Shown here piece by piece: positions 1 through 9,065 of a stretch of DNA of 43,857 bases. The stretch is from positions 1-43,857 of the forward strand of contig CACDVH010000011.1 of the NCBI GenBank assembly GCA_902556205.1, given 5' to 3'. The position numbers were made by a program, and so were the translations under genes. The notes beneath the pieces are model-generated. The model was given only the letters and a program-made list of their open reading frames with translations, made no database searches and had not been told where the DNA came from. Source of the stretch: an uncultured Gammaproteobacteria bacterium. Lineage in GTDB: Bacteria; Pseudomonadota; Gammaproteobacteria; PS1; Pseudothioglobaceae. Positions within the stretch are counted from its first letter, which is position 1; every line of letters begins with the position of its first letter.

Positions 1-1
1 A

Positions 2-892
2 TTAGCAGTAGCAGTTGCCTTTCATGCTGGTTTATTCAACATTGGAGGAGAAGGCCAAGCTTATGTTGGGGGATTGGGAACTGCCCTTGTTGCGCTATAC
101 TTAAATCCTGCGATGAGTGCATGGATAGTTATTCCACTTGCGATTTCAGGAGGGCTTCTTTTTGGAGCACTTTGGGCTATTATTCCTGCCTATTTGCAAG
201 CGTATAGAGGAAGCCATATTGTTATCACAACAATTATGTTCAACTTTTTAGCATCTGCACTGATGGTTTATGTTTTGGTTAATGTGTTAAGAGAAGTTGG
301 AGAAATGTCTCCTGAGAGTGCAGATTTCATTAAAGCTTCATGGCTACCTTTTGTTCATGACGTTTTTGCAAGTTTTGGCTATAAGATCGCAAAATCGCCT
401 CTTAACTTATCAATTTTAGTGGCTTTGTTTTTCTCAGGGTTAGTTTGGTTTTTTCTATGGCATACCCGATGGGGATTCGCAATTCGAGCTGTTGGTAAAA
501 GTAATGATGCAGCTGTTTATGGTGGTATTAATCCCAAGAAGATTATTATTGTAACGATGTGTATTTCTGGCGCTTTGGCTGGACTTGTTGGAATCAATGA
601 GTTGATGGGTGTTCAGCACCGACTATTCCTTAATTTTAACTATGGTTATGGTTTTGGTGGGATTGCAGTAGCACTAATGGGCAGAAACCACCCAGTTGGA
701 ATTCTAATTGCAGCATTCCTATTTGGAATCCTTTACCAAGGTGGAGCTGAGCTAGACTTTGAACTGCAAAATGTTTCGAGAGATATTGTTGTGGTCATGC
801 AAGGCCTTGTTATTCTTTTTTGTGGTGGCCTTGAGTATTTATATAGACCAATTCTAATACGTTTTTTAGCACCAATTGAGGGGGCAGAATGA
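2..892 (+). CDS. Nucleoside ABC transporter permease, 5'-truncated (NupB/YufP-like)
   Basis: Inner-membrane permease of a BMP-type nucleoside ABC importer (BPD_transp_2 family). The reading frame is open from base 2, so the N-terminus lies outside the window; the first visible residues include the family signature GLFNIGGEGQ. Several hydrophobic segments follow, with the cytoplasmic loop motif WGFAIRAVGKSNDAAVYGGI that contacts the ATPase in this family. Its stop overlaps the next permease start by 4 bases (ATGA), the usual arrangement for the two permease subunits. The ATPase and the lipoprotein receptor are expected just upstream, outside the window. Ribose or other sugars are alternative substrates, but the nucleoside catabolic genes that follow favour nucleosides. 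Confidence 0.88.
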   Translation, partial: LAVAVAFHAGLFNIGGEGQAYVGGLGTALVALYLNPAMSAWIVIPLAISGGLLFGALWAIIPAYLQAYRGSHIVITTIMFNFLASALMVYVLVNVLREVGEMSPESADFIKASWLPFVHDVFASFGYKIAKSPLNLSILVALFFSGLVWFFLWHTRWGFAIRAVGKSNDAAVYGGINPKKIIIVTMCISGALAGLVGINELMGVQHRLFLNFNYGYGFGGIAVALMGRNHPVGILIAAFLFGILYQGGAELDFELQNVSRDIVVVMQGLVILFCGGLEYLYRPILIRFLAPIEGAE

Positions 893-1863
893 GTGAGATC
901 TTTCTAAGTACAGTATTGACATTAGATGCATCTGTTCGTGTTTGTATACCCCTAATTTTTGCATCAATGGCAGGCCTATTTGCAGAGCGCTCTGGAGTTG
1001 TTGATATTGGTCTAGAAGGTAAATTATTGATGTCTGCATTTATCGCTGCAAGTGCCGCAGTAGTGTTTGGATCTCCTTGGGTTGGTTTATTGGCAGGTAT
1101 TATTGCCTCTTCATTATTAGCAATGGTGCATGGGTTTGCATCAATCACATATAAAGGAAATCAAATTGTGAGTGGAGTTGCAATTAATATCTTGGCAGCT
1201 GGACTAACAATGATTCTTAGCCTTGCATGGTTTAAAAAGGCTGGAATCACTCCTACATTAAAAAATGATCAAAGATTTCTTTCGATTGATTTGCCAGGAC
1301 TTGAATTGATAGACAATATCCCAATTATAGGGGTTATTTATCGGGAGTTAATTAGTGGACACAATATTCTGGTTTACCTTGCTTTTGCAATTGTCCCAAT
1401 AGTTTGGTGGGTTGTCTTTCGTACTCGCTTTGGTCTTCGACTTCGAGCTGTTGGAGAGAATCCAAAAGCTGTTGATACTGCTGGAATCTCAGTTGAATCT
1501 CTGAGATATAAAGCGCTCCTAATAGGTGGAATTTTGTGTGGTATTGGTGGTGTTTATCTTTCTACAGCCTACAATGCCCAGTTTGTCAAAGATATGACTG
1601 CTGGAAGTGGGTTTATCGCTCTTGCTGCCCTTATTTTTGGAAAATGGCATCCTTATAAAGTACTCGCTGCATGTTTCCTTTTTGCTTTTTTAGACGCTAT
1701 CTCGATTAGACTTCAGGGCATAGTAATTCCTGGTATTGGAGAAATCCCTGTCCAGCTCATTGAGGCAACACCTTATATTCTTACCATTATTTTGTTGGCT
1801 GGATTTATTGGCAAAGCTGTTCCTCCTAAGGCTTCAGCTCAACCTTATATCAAGGAGTTATAG
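889..1863 (+). CDS. Nucleoside ABC transporter permease (NupC/YufQ-like)
   Basis: Second inner-membrane permease of the same BMP-type nucleoside importer, 324 residues and close to the usual family length. Visible signatures are the N-terminal FAERSGVVDIGLEGKLL motif (near residues 31-47) and the loop FGLRLRAVGENPKAVDTAGI (around residues 183-202), both typical of the YufQ/NupC side of the heterodimer. About eight to nine hydrophobic segments can be seen. The start overlaps the previous stop by 4 bases, implying translational coupling and equimolar synthesis. Only 1 base separates its stop from the cdd start, tying import directly to catabolism. Confidence 0.9.
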   Translation: MSEIFLSTVLTLDASVRVCIPLIFASMAGLFAERSGVVDIGLEGKLLMSAFIAASAAVVFGSPWVGLLAGIIASSLLAMVHGFASITYKGNQIVSGVAINILAAGLTMILSLAWFKKAGITPTLKNDQRFLSIDLPGLELIDNIPIIGVIYRELISGHNILVYLAFAIVPIVWWVVFRTRFGLRLRAVGENPKAVDTAGISVESLRYKALLIGGILCGIGGVYLSTAYNAQFVKDMTAGSGFIALAALIFGKWHPYKVLAACFLFAFLDAISIRLQGIVIPGIGEIPVQLIEATPYILTIILLAGFIGKAVPPKASAQPYIKEL

Positions 1864-1864
1864 A

Positions 1865-2257
1865 ATGAGTGAACAAAGCCATGTAAAAATCACTAAAGAA
1901 GCAATGAGCAAAGCTTATGTTCCTTATTCTAATTATCCTGTTGGCGTATTAATCATTACGGATTCGGGTAATCAATATATGGGCTGTAATGTTGAAAATG
2001 CTAGCTATCCTCTTGGTAACTGCGCAGAAGCCTCTGCAATTGCCTCTATGGTGATGGGTGGCGAAAGCAAAATTAATAAAATTTATGTCATGACCAAAAA
2101 TGATGAGGGTGGAATACCCTGTGGTGGCTGTAGACAAAGAATAAGGGAGTTTTCTGATGCATCTACTGAGGTCATAATGTGTTCACCAGATGGAATCAAA
2201 AATCGAATCCATTTATCAGACCTTCTTCCTCAGTCTTTTGGGCCGGAGCACCTCTAA
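1865..2257 (+). CDS. cdd: Cytidine deaminase, short homotetrameric type
   Basis: Hydrolyses cytidine and deoxycytidine to uridine and deoxyuridine plus ammonia in the cytosol. The 130-residue length matches the zinc-dependent tetrameric class (Bacillus-like) rather than the longer E. coli dimer. The active-site signature is present: NVENASYPLGNCAEASAIAS, with the zinc Cys and the catalytic Glu in CAE, and PCGGCRQ with the other two zinc cysteines. I chose the ATG at 1865, one base after the permease stop; the open frame extends upstream into the permease gene but that part lacks family similarity. The stop shares one base with the punA start (TAATG). Confidence 0.93.
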   Translation: MSEQSHVKITKEAMSKAYVPYSNYPVGVLIITDSGNQYMGCNVENASYPLGNCAEASAIASMVMGGESKINKIYVMTKNDEGGIPCGGCRQRIREFSDASTEVIMCSPDGIKNRIHLSDLLPQSFGPEHL

Positions 2258-3060
2258 TGAGTCAAGTCCAGGAATGTGTTGAGATTATTAGTCAGCACAT
2301 TAAAAACTTTAAGCCAAAGGTGGGCCTTATTCTTGGCTCGGGTCTTGGTCAATTTAGTGACAATATAATAACCAAAAGCTCACTTAATTTTACAGATTTA
2401 CCCGGGTTTCCAGTTGCTGGTGTCGGAGGTCATGCGGGAAAACTTTTATTTGGTGAAATAAAAGGAACTAATGTAGTAGTCATGCAAGGAAGAGCTCATT
2501 ACTATGAGCATGGACAAGCAGATATTATGTCTGTAGCGATTCAAGTCTTAAGTGCTATAGGATGCAAAAGTTTGGTTCTAACAAATGCTGCTGGCAGCAC
2601 CGTAAAAGACTCTTCTCCTGGGAGCGTTATGCTGATTACTGACCATATTAATATGACAGGTGTTTCTCCTTTATTTGGAGCTGATGGCAATGAGCGATTT
2701 GTCAATATGGTGGATGCTTATGACCCTAAACTAAGTGATGATATGAGAAGCGCTGCAAGAGATAATAAAATAAACTTACATGAAGGTGTATATGCTTGGT
2801 TCAGTGGCCCACAATTTGAAACACCAGCTGAAATTAGAGCGGTAAAGTCTCTTGGTGCAGATGCTGTTGGCATGTCAACTGTTCCAGAGGTCATTCTAGC
2901 CCGACATCAGGGTATTCCAATTTGTGCACTTTCAGTCATTACAAATTATGCCGCGGGGATGAGTGAAACAGATATTAGCCACGAACAAACTATTGCTTTT
3001 GCAAGTAAAGCAGCAGATACTGTAGAGAAATTATTAAATACTTATTTAGAAAGCCAGTAA
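2257..3060 (+). CDS. punA: Purine nucleoside phosphorylase, trimeric type
   Basis: Phosphorolysis of purine (deoxy)nucleosides to base plus (deoxy)ribose 1-phosphate. At 267 residues it fits the trimeric PNP class (PunA/XapA), not the hexameric DeoD class. Visible motifs: the phosphate loop GLILGSGLGQF near residues 25-35, GHAGKLLFG, the phosphate-binding QGRAHYYEHG, LTNAAGS, and the base-site segments WFSGPQFETPAEIR, GADAVGMSTVPEVI and SVITNYAAGM with the base-binding Asn. The start ATG overlaps the cdd stop by one base; an upstream extension in frame lies wholly inside cdd and was discarded. Products feed the phosphopentomutase and the phosphoribosyltransferase of the same operon. Confidence 0.92.
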   Translation: MSQVQECVEIISQHIKNFKPKVGLILGSGLGQFSDNIITKSSLNFTDLPGFPVAGVGGHAGKLLFGEIKGTNVVVMQGRAHYYEHGQADIMSVAIQVLSAIGCKSLVLTNAAGSTVKDSSPGSVMLITDHINMTGVSPLFGADGNERFVNMVDAYDPKLSDDMRSAARDNKINLHEGVYAWFSGPQFETPAEIRAVKSLGADAVGMSTVPEVILARHQGIPICALSVITNYAAGMSETDISHEQTIAFASKAADTVEKLLNTYLESQ

Positions 3061-3081
3061 GATCAATTGGTTATAAACATT

Positions 3082-4128
3082 ATGAATACTAATAAAAATT
3101 CAACTAAAGATGAGAAATTACAGGATGATAAGAAAGTTCTTAATCTTGTTGGGTCTAACGAGGTGGAGACTAATCATAGTGATTTAAGAAATCCGGGAAT
3201 AGAATTTAGTCTTGATTTCATTTCAAGCATATCTGTAAATCGAAGTGCTGTAGAGAGGCGGTGCGCAAATTATGGTCCGAGAAGAAGTATTAAAAAAGAC
3301 AATCAAGCTGCATGGTTGCTTAAGGCGATTAACTTAATAGACTTAACCACCTTATCTGGTGATGATACTGTTGCTCGAGTAAGAAGACTTTGTAGTAAGG
3401 CAAGACAACCTATCAGCTTAAACCTTGAAAAAAATTTAGGCGTTGAATCTTTGAATATAAGCGTTGCTGCTGTATGTGTTTATCATGACATGCTTAGCGC
3501 TGCGAATGAGGCACTTAGAGGCTCAAAAATTAATCTCGCTGCTGTCTCGACTGGTTTCCCTGCTGGACTTTCTCCATTACCACTAAGGCTTCAAGAAATT
3601 GAATATTCTGTTGACTCTGGTGCTAACGAAATAGATATAGTTATTAGCAGAAGGCATGTTTTAGAGGGTAACTGGAAGGCGCTTTATGAAGAAGTTAAGA
3701 TGTTTCGAGATAAGTGTGGAGATGCCCACATGAAAACTATCCTTGCGACTGGAGAGTTAGGGAATCTTACAAATATTGCAAAAGCTTCTCAAATTTGTAT
3801 GATGGCTGGTGCAGATTTTATTAAGACATCAACGGGTAAAGAGCCAGTTAATGCAACTCTTCCAGTGAGTCTAGTGATGGTTAGGATGATTAGAGAGTAT
3901 TTTAATAAAACTGGCATAAAAGTTGGTTTTAAGGCAGCAGGTGGCATCAGTGATACTAAGACAGCACTTTTATATATGACCATGATTAAAGAAGAGCTAG
4001 GTCGTCGATGGCTAGAGCCTGATTTATTTAGATTTGGTGCTTCGAGTCTTCTTAGTGATATTGAACGTCAATTGGATCACTTCTCAACTGGCTTTTACTC
4101 TTCATCGTATCGTCACCCCCTAGCATAG
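3082..4128 (+). CDS. deoC: Deoxyribose-phosphate aldolase, long animal-type
   Basis: Splits 2-deoxyribose 5-phosphate to glyceraldehyde 3-phosphate and acetaldehyde. At 348 residues it is about 90 longer than E. coli DeoC. The residue pattern follows the eukaryotic DERA subtype: QAAWLLKAINLIDLTTLSGD, TILATGELG, ADFIKTSTGKEPVNAT (Schiff-base Lys about residue 248), VGFKAAGGI (second active-site Lys about 284) and the C-terminal LLSDIERQ. The first roughly 45 residues are polar, Lys/Asp-rich and look disordered; they have no counterpart that I recognise. The ATG at 3082 is preferred over an in-frame TTG at 3067; no clear Shine-Dalgarno is seen. It ends 9 bases before the aldehyde dehydrogenase. 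Confidence 0.93.
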   Translation: MNTNKNSTKDEKLQDDKKVLNLVGSNEVETNHSDLRNPGIEFSLDFISSISVNRSAVERRCANYGPRRSIKKDNQAAWLLKAINLIDLTTLSGDDTVARVRRLCSKARQPISLNLEKNLGVESLNISVAAVCVYHDMLSAANEALRGSKINLAAVSTGFPAGLSPLPLRLQEIEYSVDSGANEIDIVISRRHVLEGNWKALYEEVKMFRDKCGDAHMKTILATGELGNLTNIAKASQICMMAGADFIKTSTGKEPVNATLPVSLVMVRMIREYFNKTGIKVGFKAAGGISDTKTALLYMTMIKEELGRRWLEPDLFRFGASSLLSDIERQLDHFSTGFYSSSYRHPLA

Positions 4129-4137
4129 GATTTAATT

Positions 4138-6495
4138 ATGACAATTTTAAAATCTTTTGATAATCTTGAATATAGCGAAGCATTTGAAAGCAGCAAAGAA
4201 GCTCAAGAATGGCTAGAGAAAAATAGTCGAAGATTTGGGCAACTTATCAATGGTCAGTTTGTTTCAAACAATGACTCTGATTTGATTGCCTCTCTTGATC
4301 CTTCAAATGGCGAACTTTTAGCTAATATTGAAATTGCTAACTCTCAACAATTGGATTCTGCTGTTTCTTCTGCAAGAAAAGCACAGCCGGCCTGGGAAAA
4401 TCTTGGAGGTCATAAGCGAGCTAAAGTTCTTTATGCTCTTGCACGATTAATTCAAAAACACTCCAGGCTTATATCTGTTCTCGAGTCTCTTGATAATGGT
4501 AAACCAATTAGGGAAAGTAGAGATATTGATATACCTCTCGCGATAAGACATTTTTATTATCATGCTGGTTGGGCGCAACTTCAAGAAAAAGAATTTTCAA
4601 GTTATAAAGCAATTGGTGTTGTAGGACAAATCGTTCCTTGGAACTTTCCACTATTAATGCTTTCCTGGAAGATTGCTCCAGCACTAGCTATGGGAAATAC
4701 AATTATTTTTAAGGCGGCTGAACAGACACCATTAACAGCTATGTTTTTTGCTCAACTTTGTGAAGAGGCTGGACTACCTTCTGGAGTAATTAATATGATT
4801 AATGGGGATGGAGTTATTGGAGCTGAGCTTGCCGCGCATAAAGGAGTCGATAAAGTGGCTTTTACTGGTTCTACAGCTGTAGGCAGGTCAATCCGGGAAA
4901 GTACAGCAGGTCAAGGGAAAAAACTTACCCTTGAGCTTGGTGGAAAGTCTGCATTTATTGTTTTTGAGGATGCAGATCTAGATGCTGCTGTAGAGGGATT
5001 AGTTGACTCAATTTGGCTTAATCAGGGAGAAGTCTGCTGCGCAGGGTCAAGATTACTAGTTCAAGCTGAGGTTGCAGATGAACTGCACCAAAAAATTAAG
5101 CAAAGAATCAAAACACTTCGACTGGGTTTGTCACTTGACAAATCAACTGATATAGGAAGTCTTGTTAGCAAAACTCAATTTCAAAGGGTTAGTGAAATGG
5201 TTGGTGAAGGTCTAAATCATGGTGGAGAACTCTTCCAGGCCTGCGATTTAAACTCAGAAAGGAATTACTACCCTCCAACTCTAATTACTGAGGTTGACTC
5301 AAGTCATCCTCTTGTGCAGGAGGAAATTTTTGGACCTGTTCTAGTTTCTATGACTTTTAGAACTCAATCTGAAGCCATTGATTTAGCAAATAATAGTCGG
5401 TATGGTCTTGCCGCCAGCATATGGAGTGAAAATATAAATCGAGCTATGGATGTTGCGCCAAAAGTAAAAGCTGGTGTCATATGGATAAATTGTCATAATC
5501 AATTTGATGCCTCTTGCGGTTTTGGAGGTATTAAGGAGTCCGGTTTTGGTAGAGAGGGAGGCAAAGAGGGCTTATATGAGTACCTTAAACCTCAAGGTTT
5601 AAAATCGTCAAGTCCATCTAATTCTGCTTCAGTTTCAGTTAGAGAAGAAGTGATAGATCGAACTCTCAAGCTTTATATTGGTGGAAAGCAGGTTAGACCT
5701 GATGGTGGGCATAGCCTTGCAACTTACAATGCGGATGGCTCTCAGGCAGCTTATGTTGGCTCAGGAAATAGAAAAGATATTAGAAATGCTATCAGTGCTG
5801 CCTCTAAAGCATCGGCATGGAGCTCTCTTAGTGGTCATGGGAGAGCTCAAGTCATCTATTTTATTGCTGAGAATTTAGCGGTACGTGAGTCGGAATGGGT
5901 TGAGCGTCTGATAACTCTTTGTGGAATTACTAAAAAACAAGCAAAAACTGAGTTTGATGAGAGCATCAGTCGATTATTTAGTTATGCTGCATGGGCGGAC
6001 AAATATGACGGTGCTGTACATAGCGCTCCATATAGAGGCGTAACCATGGCGCTTCCTGAACCTATAGGGGTTCTAGCCCAAATTGCGCCAGAGAATTCCC
6101 CACTTCTTTCAACAATTTCATTGATTGCTCCTGCTATAGCTATGGGCAATCGTGTTGTAATGATTCCAAGCCAAAAATTTGCAAGTGTTGCATTGGAGCT
6201 AGTTCAAACCTTTGAAACTTCAGATGTCCCAGCCGGTGTAATTAACATTGTAACTGGAAACAAACAAGAGCTTGCCGAACAGCTAGCTGGCCATGCTGAG
6301 GCTGACGCGCTGTGGTGCTGGGCTGATCCTGAACTAGTGTCTTCAGTGGAATCTATTAGTGCTAAAGATTTAAAACGTTTATGGGTAAACGATGATGCTG
6401 ATAGAGACTGGATTGACCCAATGCAAGGTGAAGGTCTAGAATTCCTTAGAAATGCTTCAGAAATCAAAAATATTTGGACGCCTTATGGTGATTAA
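4138..6495 (+). CDS. Two-domain aldehyde dehydrogenase, ALDH16 type
   Basis: A 785-residue protein made of two aldehyde dehydrogenase modules, the layout of the ALDH16 family. The N-terminal module (about 35-485) is complete: VPWNFPLLM, FTGSTAVGRSIRES, ELGGKSAFIVFEDADLDAA with the general-base Glu about residue 266, and NQGEVCCAGSR with the nucleophilic Cys about residue 300, then EEIFGPVL. The second module (about 505-785) keeps the fold pattern (GVLAQIAPENSPLLSTI) but has no Cys/Glu catalytic pair and is shortened. NAD(P)-dependent oxidation of an aldehyde is expected; position directly after deoC suggests the acetaldehyde released there, which is my inference. Bacterial ALDH16 proteins keep the Cys, unlike the human member. 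Confidence 0.88.
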   Translation: MTILKSFDNLEYSEAFESSKEAQEWLEKNSRRFGQLINGQFVSNNDSDLIASLDPSNGELLANIEIANSQQLDSAVSSARKAQPAWENLGGHKRAKVLYALARLIQKHSRLISVLESLDNGKPIRESRDIDIPLAIRHFYYHAGWAQLQEKEFSSYKAIGVVGQIVPWNFPLLMLSWKIAPALAMGNTIIFKAAEQTPLTAMFFAQLCEEAGLPSGVINMINGDGVIGAELAAHKGVDKVAFTGSTAVGRSIRESTAGQGKKLTLELGGKSAFIVFEDADLDAAVEGLVDSIWLNQGEVCCAGSRLLVQAEVADELHQKIKQRIKTLRLGLSLDKSTDIGSLVSKTQFQRVSEMVGEGLNHGGELFQACDLNSERNYYPPTLITEVDSSHPLVQEEIFGPVLVSMTFRTQSEAIDLANNSRYGLAASIWSENINRAMDVAPKVKAGVIWINCHNQFDASCGFGGIKESGFGREGGKEGLYEYLKPQGLKSSSPSNSASVSVREEVIDRTLKLYIGGKQVRPDGGHSLATYNADGSQAAYVGSGNRKDIRNAISAASKASAWSSLSGHGRAQVIYFIAENLAVRESEWVERLITLCGITKKQAKTEFDESISRLFSYAAWADKYDGAVHSAPYRGVTMALPEPIGVLAQIAPENSPLLSTISLIAPAIAMGNRVVMIPSQKFASVALELVQTFETSDVPAGVINIVTGNKQELAEQLAGHAEADALWCWADPELVSSVESISAKDLKRLWVNDDADRDWIDPMQGEGLEFLRNASEIKNIWTPYGD

Positions 6496-6501
6496 TTAAG
6501 A

Positions 6502-7854
6502 ATGAGTGAACTATTCTTACCTCAAGAGCTTATCAGAAAAAAACGTGATGGCATATCGTTGAGCGACCCTGAAATTGGATACATGGTTCAAGGTGTTACT
6601 GATGGCAGCTTAACAGACGCGCAACTTGGAGCCTTCGCTATGGCTGTCTTTAAATGCGGCATGACAATGGATGAGAGAGTCAATTTAACAAGACATATGA
6701 TGAACTCTGGTGAAACGTTAACTTGGGATCAGCATAATCTAGATGGTCCTGTTGTTGATAAACATTCAACTGGTGGAGTTGGGGATAAAATTAGTTTGAT
6801 GCTAGCCCCCATTGTGGCCTCTTGTGGTGGCTATGTGCCAATGATTTCAGGTCGAGGACTTGGTCATACGGGGGGCACACTCGATAAGCTAGAGAGCATT
6901 CCTGGTTATGATGCCACCCCCGATAATTCAGTTTTTCAGTCTATTGTTAAAAAAATAGGCTGTGCAATTATTGGGCAAACAGCAAATTTAGCTCCAGCAG
7001 ACCAGCGTTTATATGCCACTAGAGATGTTACTGCAACCGTAGAGTCAATTGATTTGATTACTGCTTCTATTTTGTCTAAGAAGCTAGCATCTGGGCTTGA
7101 TGCCCTTGTTATGGATATTAAAACTGGTAATGGTGCCTTCGCTGCTGATTATAAAATGGCCCAAGAATTAGCCCAAAGTATAGCTAATGTGTCTAGTAAT
7201 TCTGGGGTTCCAACTAGCTGTTTAATAACTGACATGGATCAGGTTCTTGGTCATAGTGTTGGAAATGCAATTGAGGTAGTTGAGTGTATTGATTTCCTGA
7301 AAAATCCTAATAATGCTGATCATAGACTTTTAGAGCTAACTATTGAATTATCAGCCTACATGCTTCAATTGAGTGGTTTGGCATCTGATTTGAAAACTGC
7401 AAGAATTAAATCTATGAATGCACTAGAGTCTGGAAAAGCTGCATCAATTTTTGGAAAAATGATCACTGAACTTGGTGGTCCTTCAGATTTAATGGAAAGG
7501 CCAGAAAAACACTTAAAGCCGATGCCAGTAATTACCCCTATTCAATCAAATTCATCCGGATTCATTTCAGAGATCGATGCCAGAGCTATAGGACTTAGTA
7601 TGATTCACTTAAAGGCTGGTAGAACCAAGTCAAGCGATGCTGTTGATCATGGTGTTGGTATCAGTAATATAGTAAGTAAGGGGAAATGGGTTAGTAAAGG
7701 TGATCCTATTGCAGTGGCACATTGTCGTGATCAAAAGCAGCTAGATTATCTGCAATTAGAATTTCCATCTCTCATAAAGCTAGATGAGAAAGAACCTCAG
7801 CTTCCAAATTTAATTAAAGAAGTATTCAACTCAAATCAGGACTTAAAGTCATGA
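6502..7854 (+). CDS. deoA: Thymidine phosphorylase
   Basis: Converts thymidine (or deoxyuridine made by Cdd) plus phosphate to base and 2-deoxyribose 1-phosphate. The 450-residue length matches the family (about 440). The glycine-rich phosphate-binding signature DKHSTGGVGDK lies at about residues 86-96 and SGRGLGHTGGTLDKLES at about 116-132, both diagnostic of class II nucleoside phosphorylases. TPNSG-like NSSGFISEIDARAIG and the C-terminal DHGVGISN segment complete the fold. Pyrimidine-nucleoside phosphorylase is the closest alternative; the order deoA-deoB favours thymidine phosphorylase. Its stop overlaps deoB by 4 bases (ATGA). Confidence 0.93.
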   Translation: MSELFLPQELIRKKRDGISLSDPEIGYMVQGVTDGSLTDAQLGAFAMAVFKCGMTMDERVNLTRHMMNSGETLTWDQHNLDGPVVDKHSTGGVGDKISLMLAPIVASCGGYVPMISGRGLGHTGGTLDKLESIPGYDATPDNSVFQSIVKKIGCAIIGQTANLAPADQRLYATRDVTATVESIDLITASILSKKLASGLDALVMDIKTGNGAFAADYKMAQELAQSIANVSSNSGVPTSCLITDMDQVLGHSVGNAIEVVECIDFLKNPNNADHRLLELTIELSAYMLQLSGLASDLKTARIKSMNALESGKAASIFGKMITELGGPSDLMERPEKHLKPMPVITPIQSNSSGFISEIDARAIGLSMIHLKAGRTKSSDAVDHGVGISNIVSKGKWVSKGDPIAVAHCRDQKQLDYLQLEFPSLIKLDEKEPQLPNLIKEVFNSNQDLKS

Positions 7855-9065
7855 AAAGAGCAATCATTTTAGTTCTAGACTCCCTAGGACTGGGTTCAAG
7901 TGATGACTCTCATCTATATGGTGATGAAGGTTCAGATACATTTGGTCATATTATTGAAGAATGTGCTTTAGGCAAAGCCAATAGTAGAGAACGAAGTGGA
8001 TCTCTAAGAATTCCAAATCTACTTAGATGGGGACTTGGTGAGGCTGCCATTGAAAGTCGTGGGGCATCTCTTCCAATTGATAGAATAAAGCCTGAAGGGG
8101 CTTATGGCTTCGCCAAAGAGATCAGCGCTGGAAAAGATACTCCGAGTGGTCATTGGGAAATTTGTGGCCTCCCAGTTCCATTTGAATGGGGAACCTTTCC
8201 AAAAGTAGAAAACTGTTTTCCAAAGAGTTTGATTGATGAGCTTATAATAGAGGGCAATATTCTTGGAACACTTGCAAATAAACACGCTTCAGGTACCCAG
8301 GTTATCGAAGAATATGGAGATCAACATATTCAATCTGGATTTCCAATCTGTTACACTTCAGCTGATTCTGTCTTTCAAATTGCGGCCCATGAAGAACACT
8401 TTGGTCTCGATAGGCTCTATGAACTTTGCACAGTTGCCAAAAGACTAGTTGACCCTTTGAATATTACAAGAGTTATTGCAAGGCCTTTTGTAGGGAATTC
8501 AAAAGATGGCTTTACTAGAACTTCTAATAGAAAGGATTTAACAACGCCTCCGAATGACTTGACTCTGCTTGATCGAATTCAGGAGTCCAATGGACAAGTT
8601 ATTTCTGTGGGCAAAATTGGTGATATTTTTTCAAATCAAGGCGTTTCTTATACCGTTAAAGCATCAAATAATATGGGCCTGGTTGACCAACTAATAAATG
8701 AAATGGATAAAGTTAAGGATGGCTTAATTTTTGTAAATCTTGTAGACTTTGATACAAATTTCGGTCACCGAAGAGATGTGCCTGGATATGCTCAAGCGCT
8801 TGAAGAATTTGATAAACGTATTCCAGAAATTGAATCTAAACTTCTTCATGATGATCTTATTTTGATTACTGCTGATCATGGCTGTGATCCAACTTGGCCA
8901 GGGAGTGACCACACCCGCGAGCATGTCCCTGTGGTGTTTTATGGAAAGTCCATCAAAGCCCAAAACCTGGGCAAAAGAGATACTTTTGCTGACATGGGTC
9001 AAACTATTGCCACGCATCTCCAAATTTCACCTCTTAGAAATGGCAAGGCTTGTGAGCTAATATAA
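7851..9065 (+). CDS. deoB: Phosphopentomutase
   Basis: Interconverts (deoxy)ribose 1-phosphate and 5-phosphate, linking both phosphorylases of this operon to DeoC and to central metabolism. It is an alkaline-phosphatase-superfamily enzyme of 404 residues, close to E. coli DeoB. The metal site shows an N-terminal LVLDSLGLGS (Asp about residue 10) and a C-terminal ITADHGCDPTWPGSDHTREH; the phosphorylatable Thr is in AGKDTPSGHWE (about residue 97). Translation is probably coupled to deoA through the ATGA overlap, and its TAA is directly followed by the add start codon. Confidence 0.95.
   Translation: MKRAIILVLDSLGLGSSDDSHLYGDEGSDTFGHIIEECALGKANSRERSGSLRIPNLLRWGLGEAAIESRGASLPIDRIKPEGAYGFAKEISAGKDTPSGHWEICGLPVPFEWGTFPKVENCFPKSLIDELIIEGNILGTLANKHASGTQVIEEYGDQHIQSGFPICYTSADSVFQIAAHEEHFGLDRLYELCTVAKRLVDPLNITRVIARPFVGNSKDGFTRTSNRKDLTTPPNDLTLLDRIQESNGQVISVGKIGDIFSNQGVSYTVKASNNMGLVDQLINEMDKVKDGLIFVNLVDFDTNFGHRRDVPGYAQALEEFDKRIPEIESKLLHDDLILITADHGCDPTWPGSDHTREHVPVVFYGKSIKAQNLGKRDTFADMGQTIATHLQISPLRNGKACELI

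Noticed and set aside
810-1148. 112-codon minus-strand frame across the permease junction
   Set aside because: It lies opposite two clear permease genes, shows no family motif and is a codon-use shadow.
4138-6495. Possible frameshift or accidental fusion in the long aldehyde dehydrogenase
   Set aside because: The two-module length and dead second module match the ALDH16 layout, and the frame is continuous, so it is a genuine fusion family.
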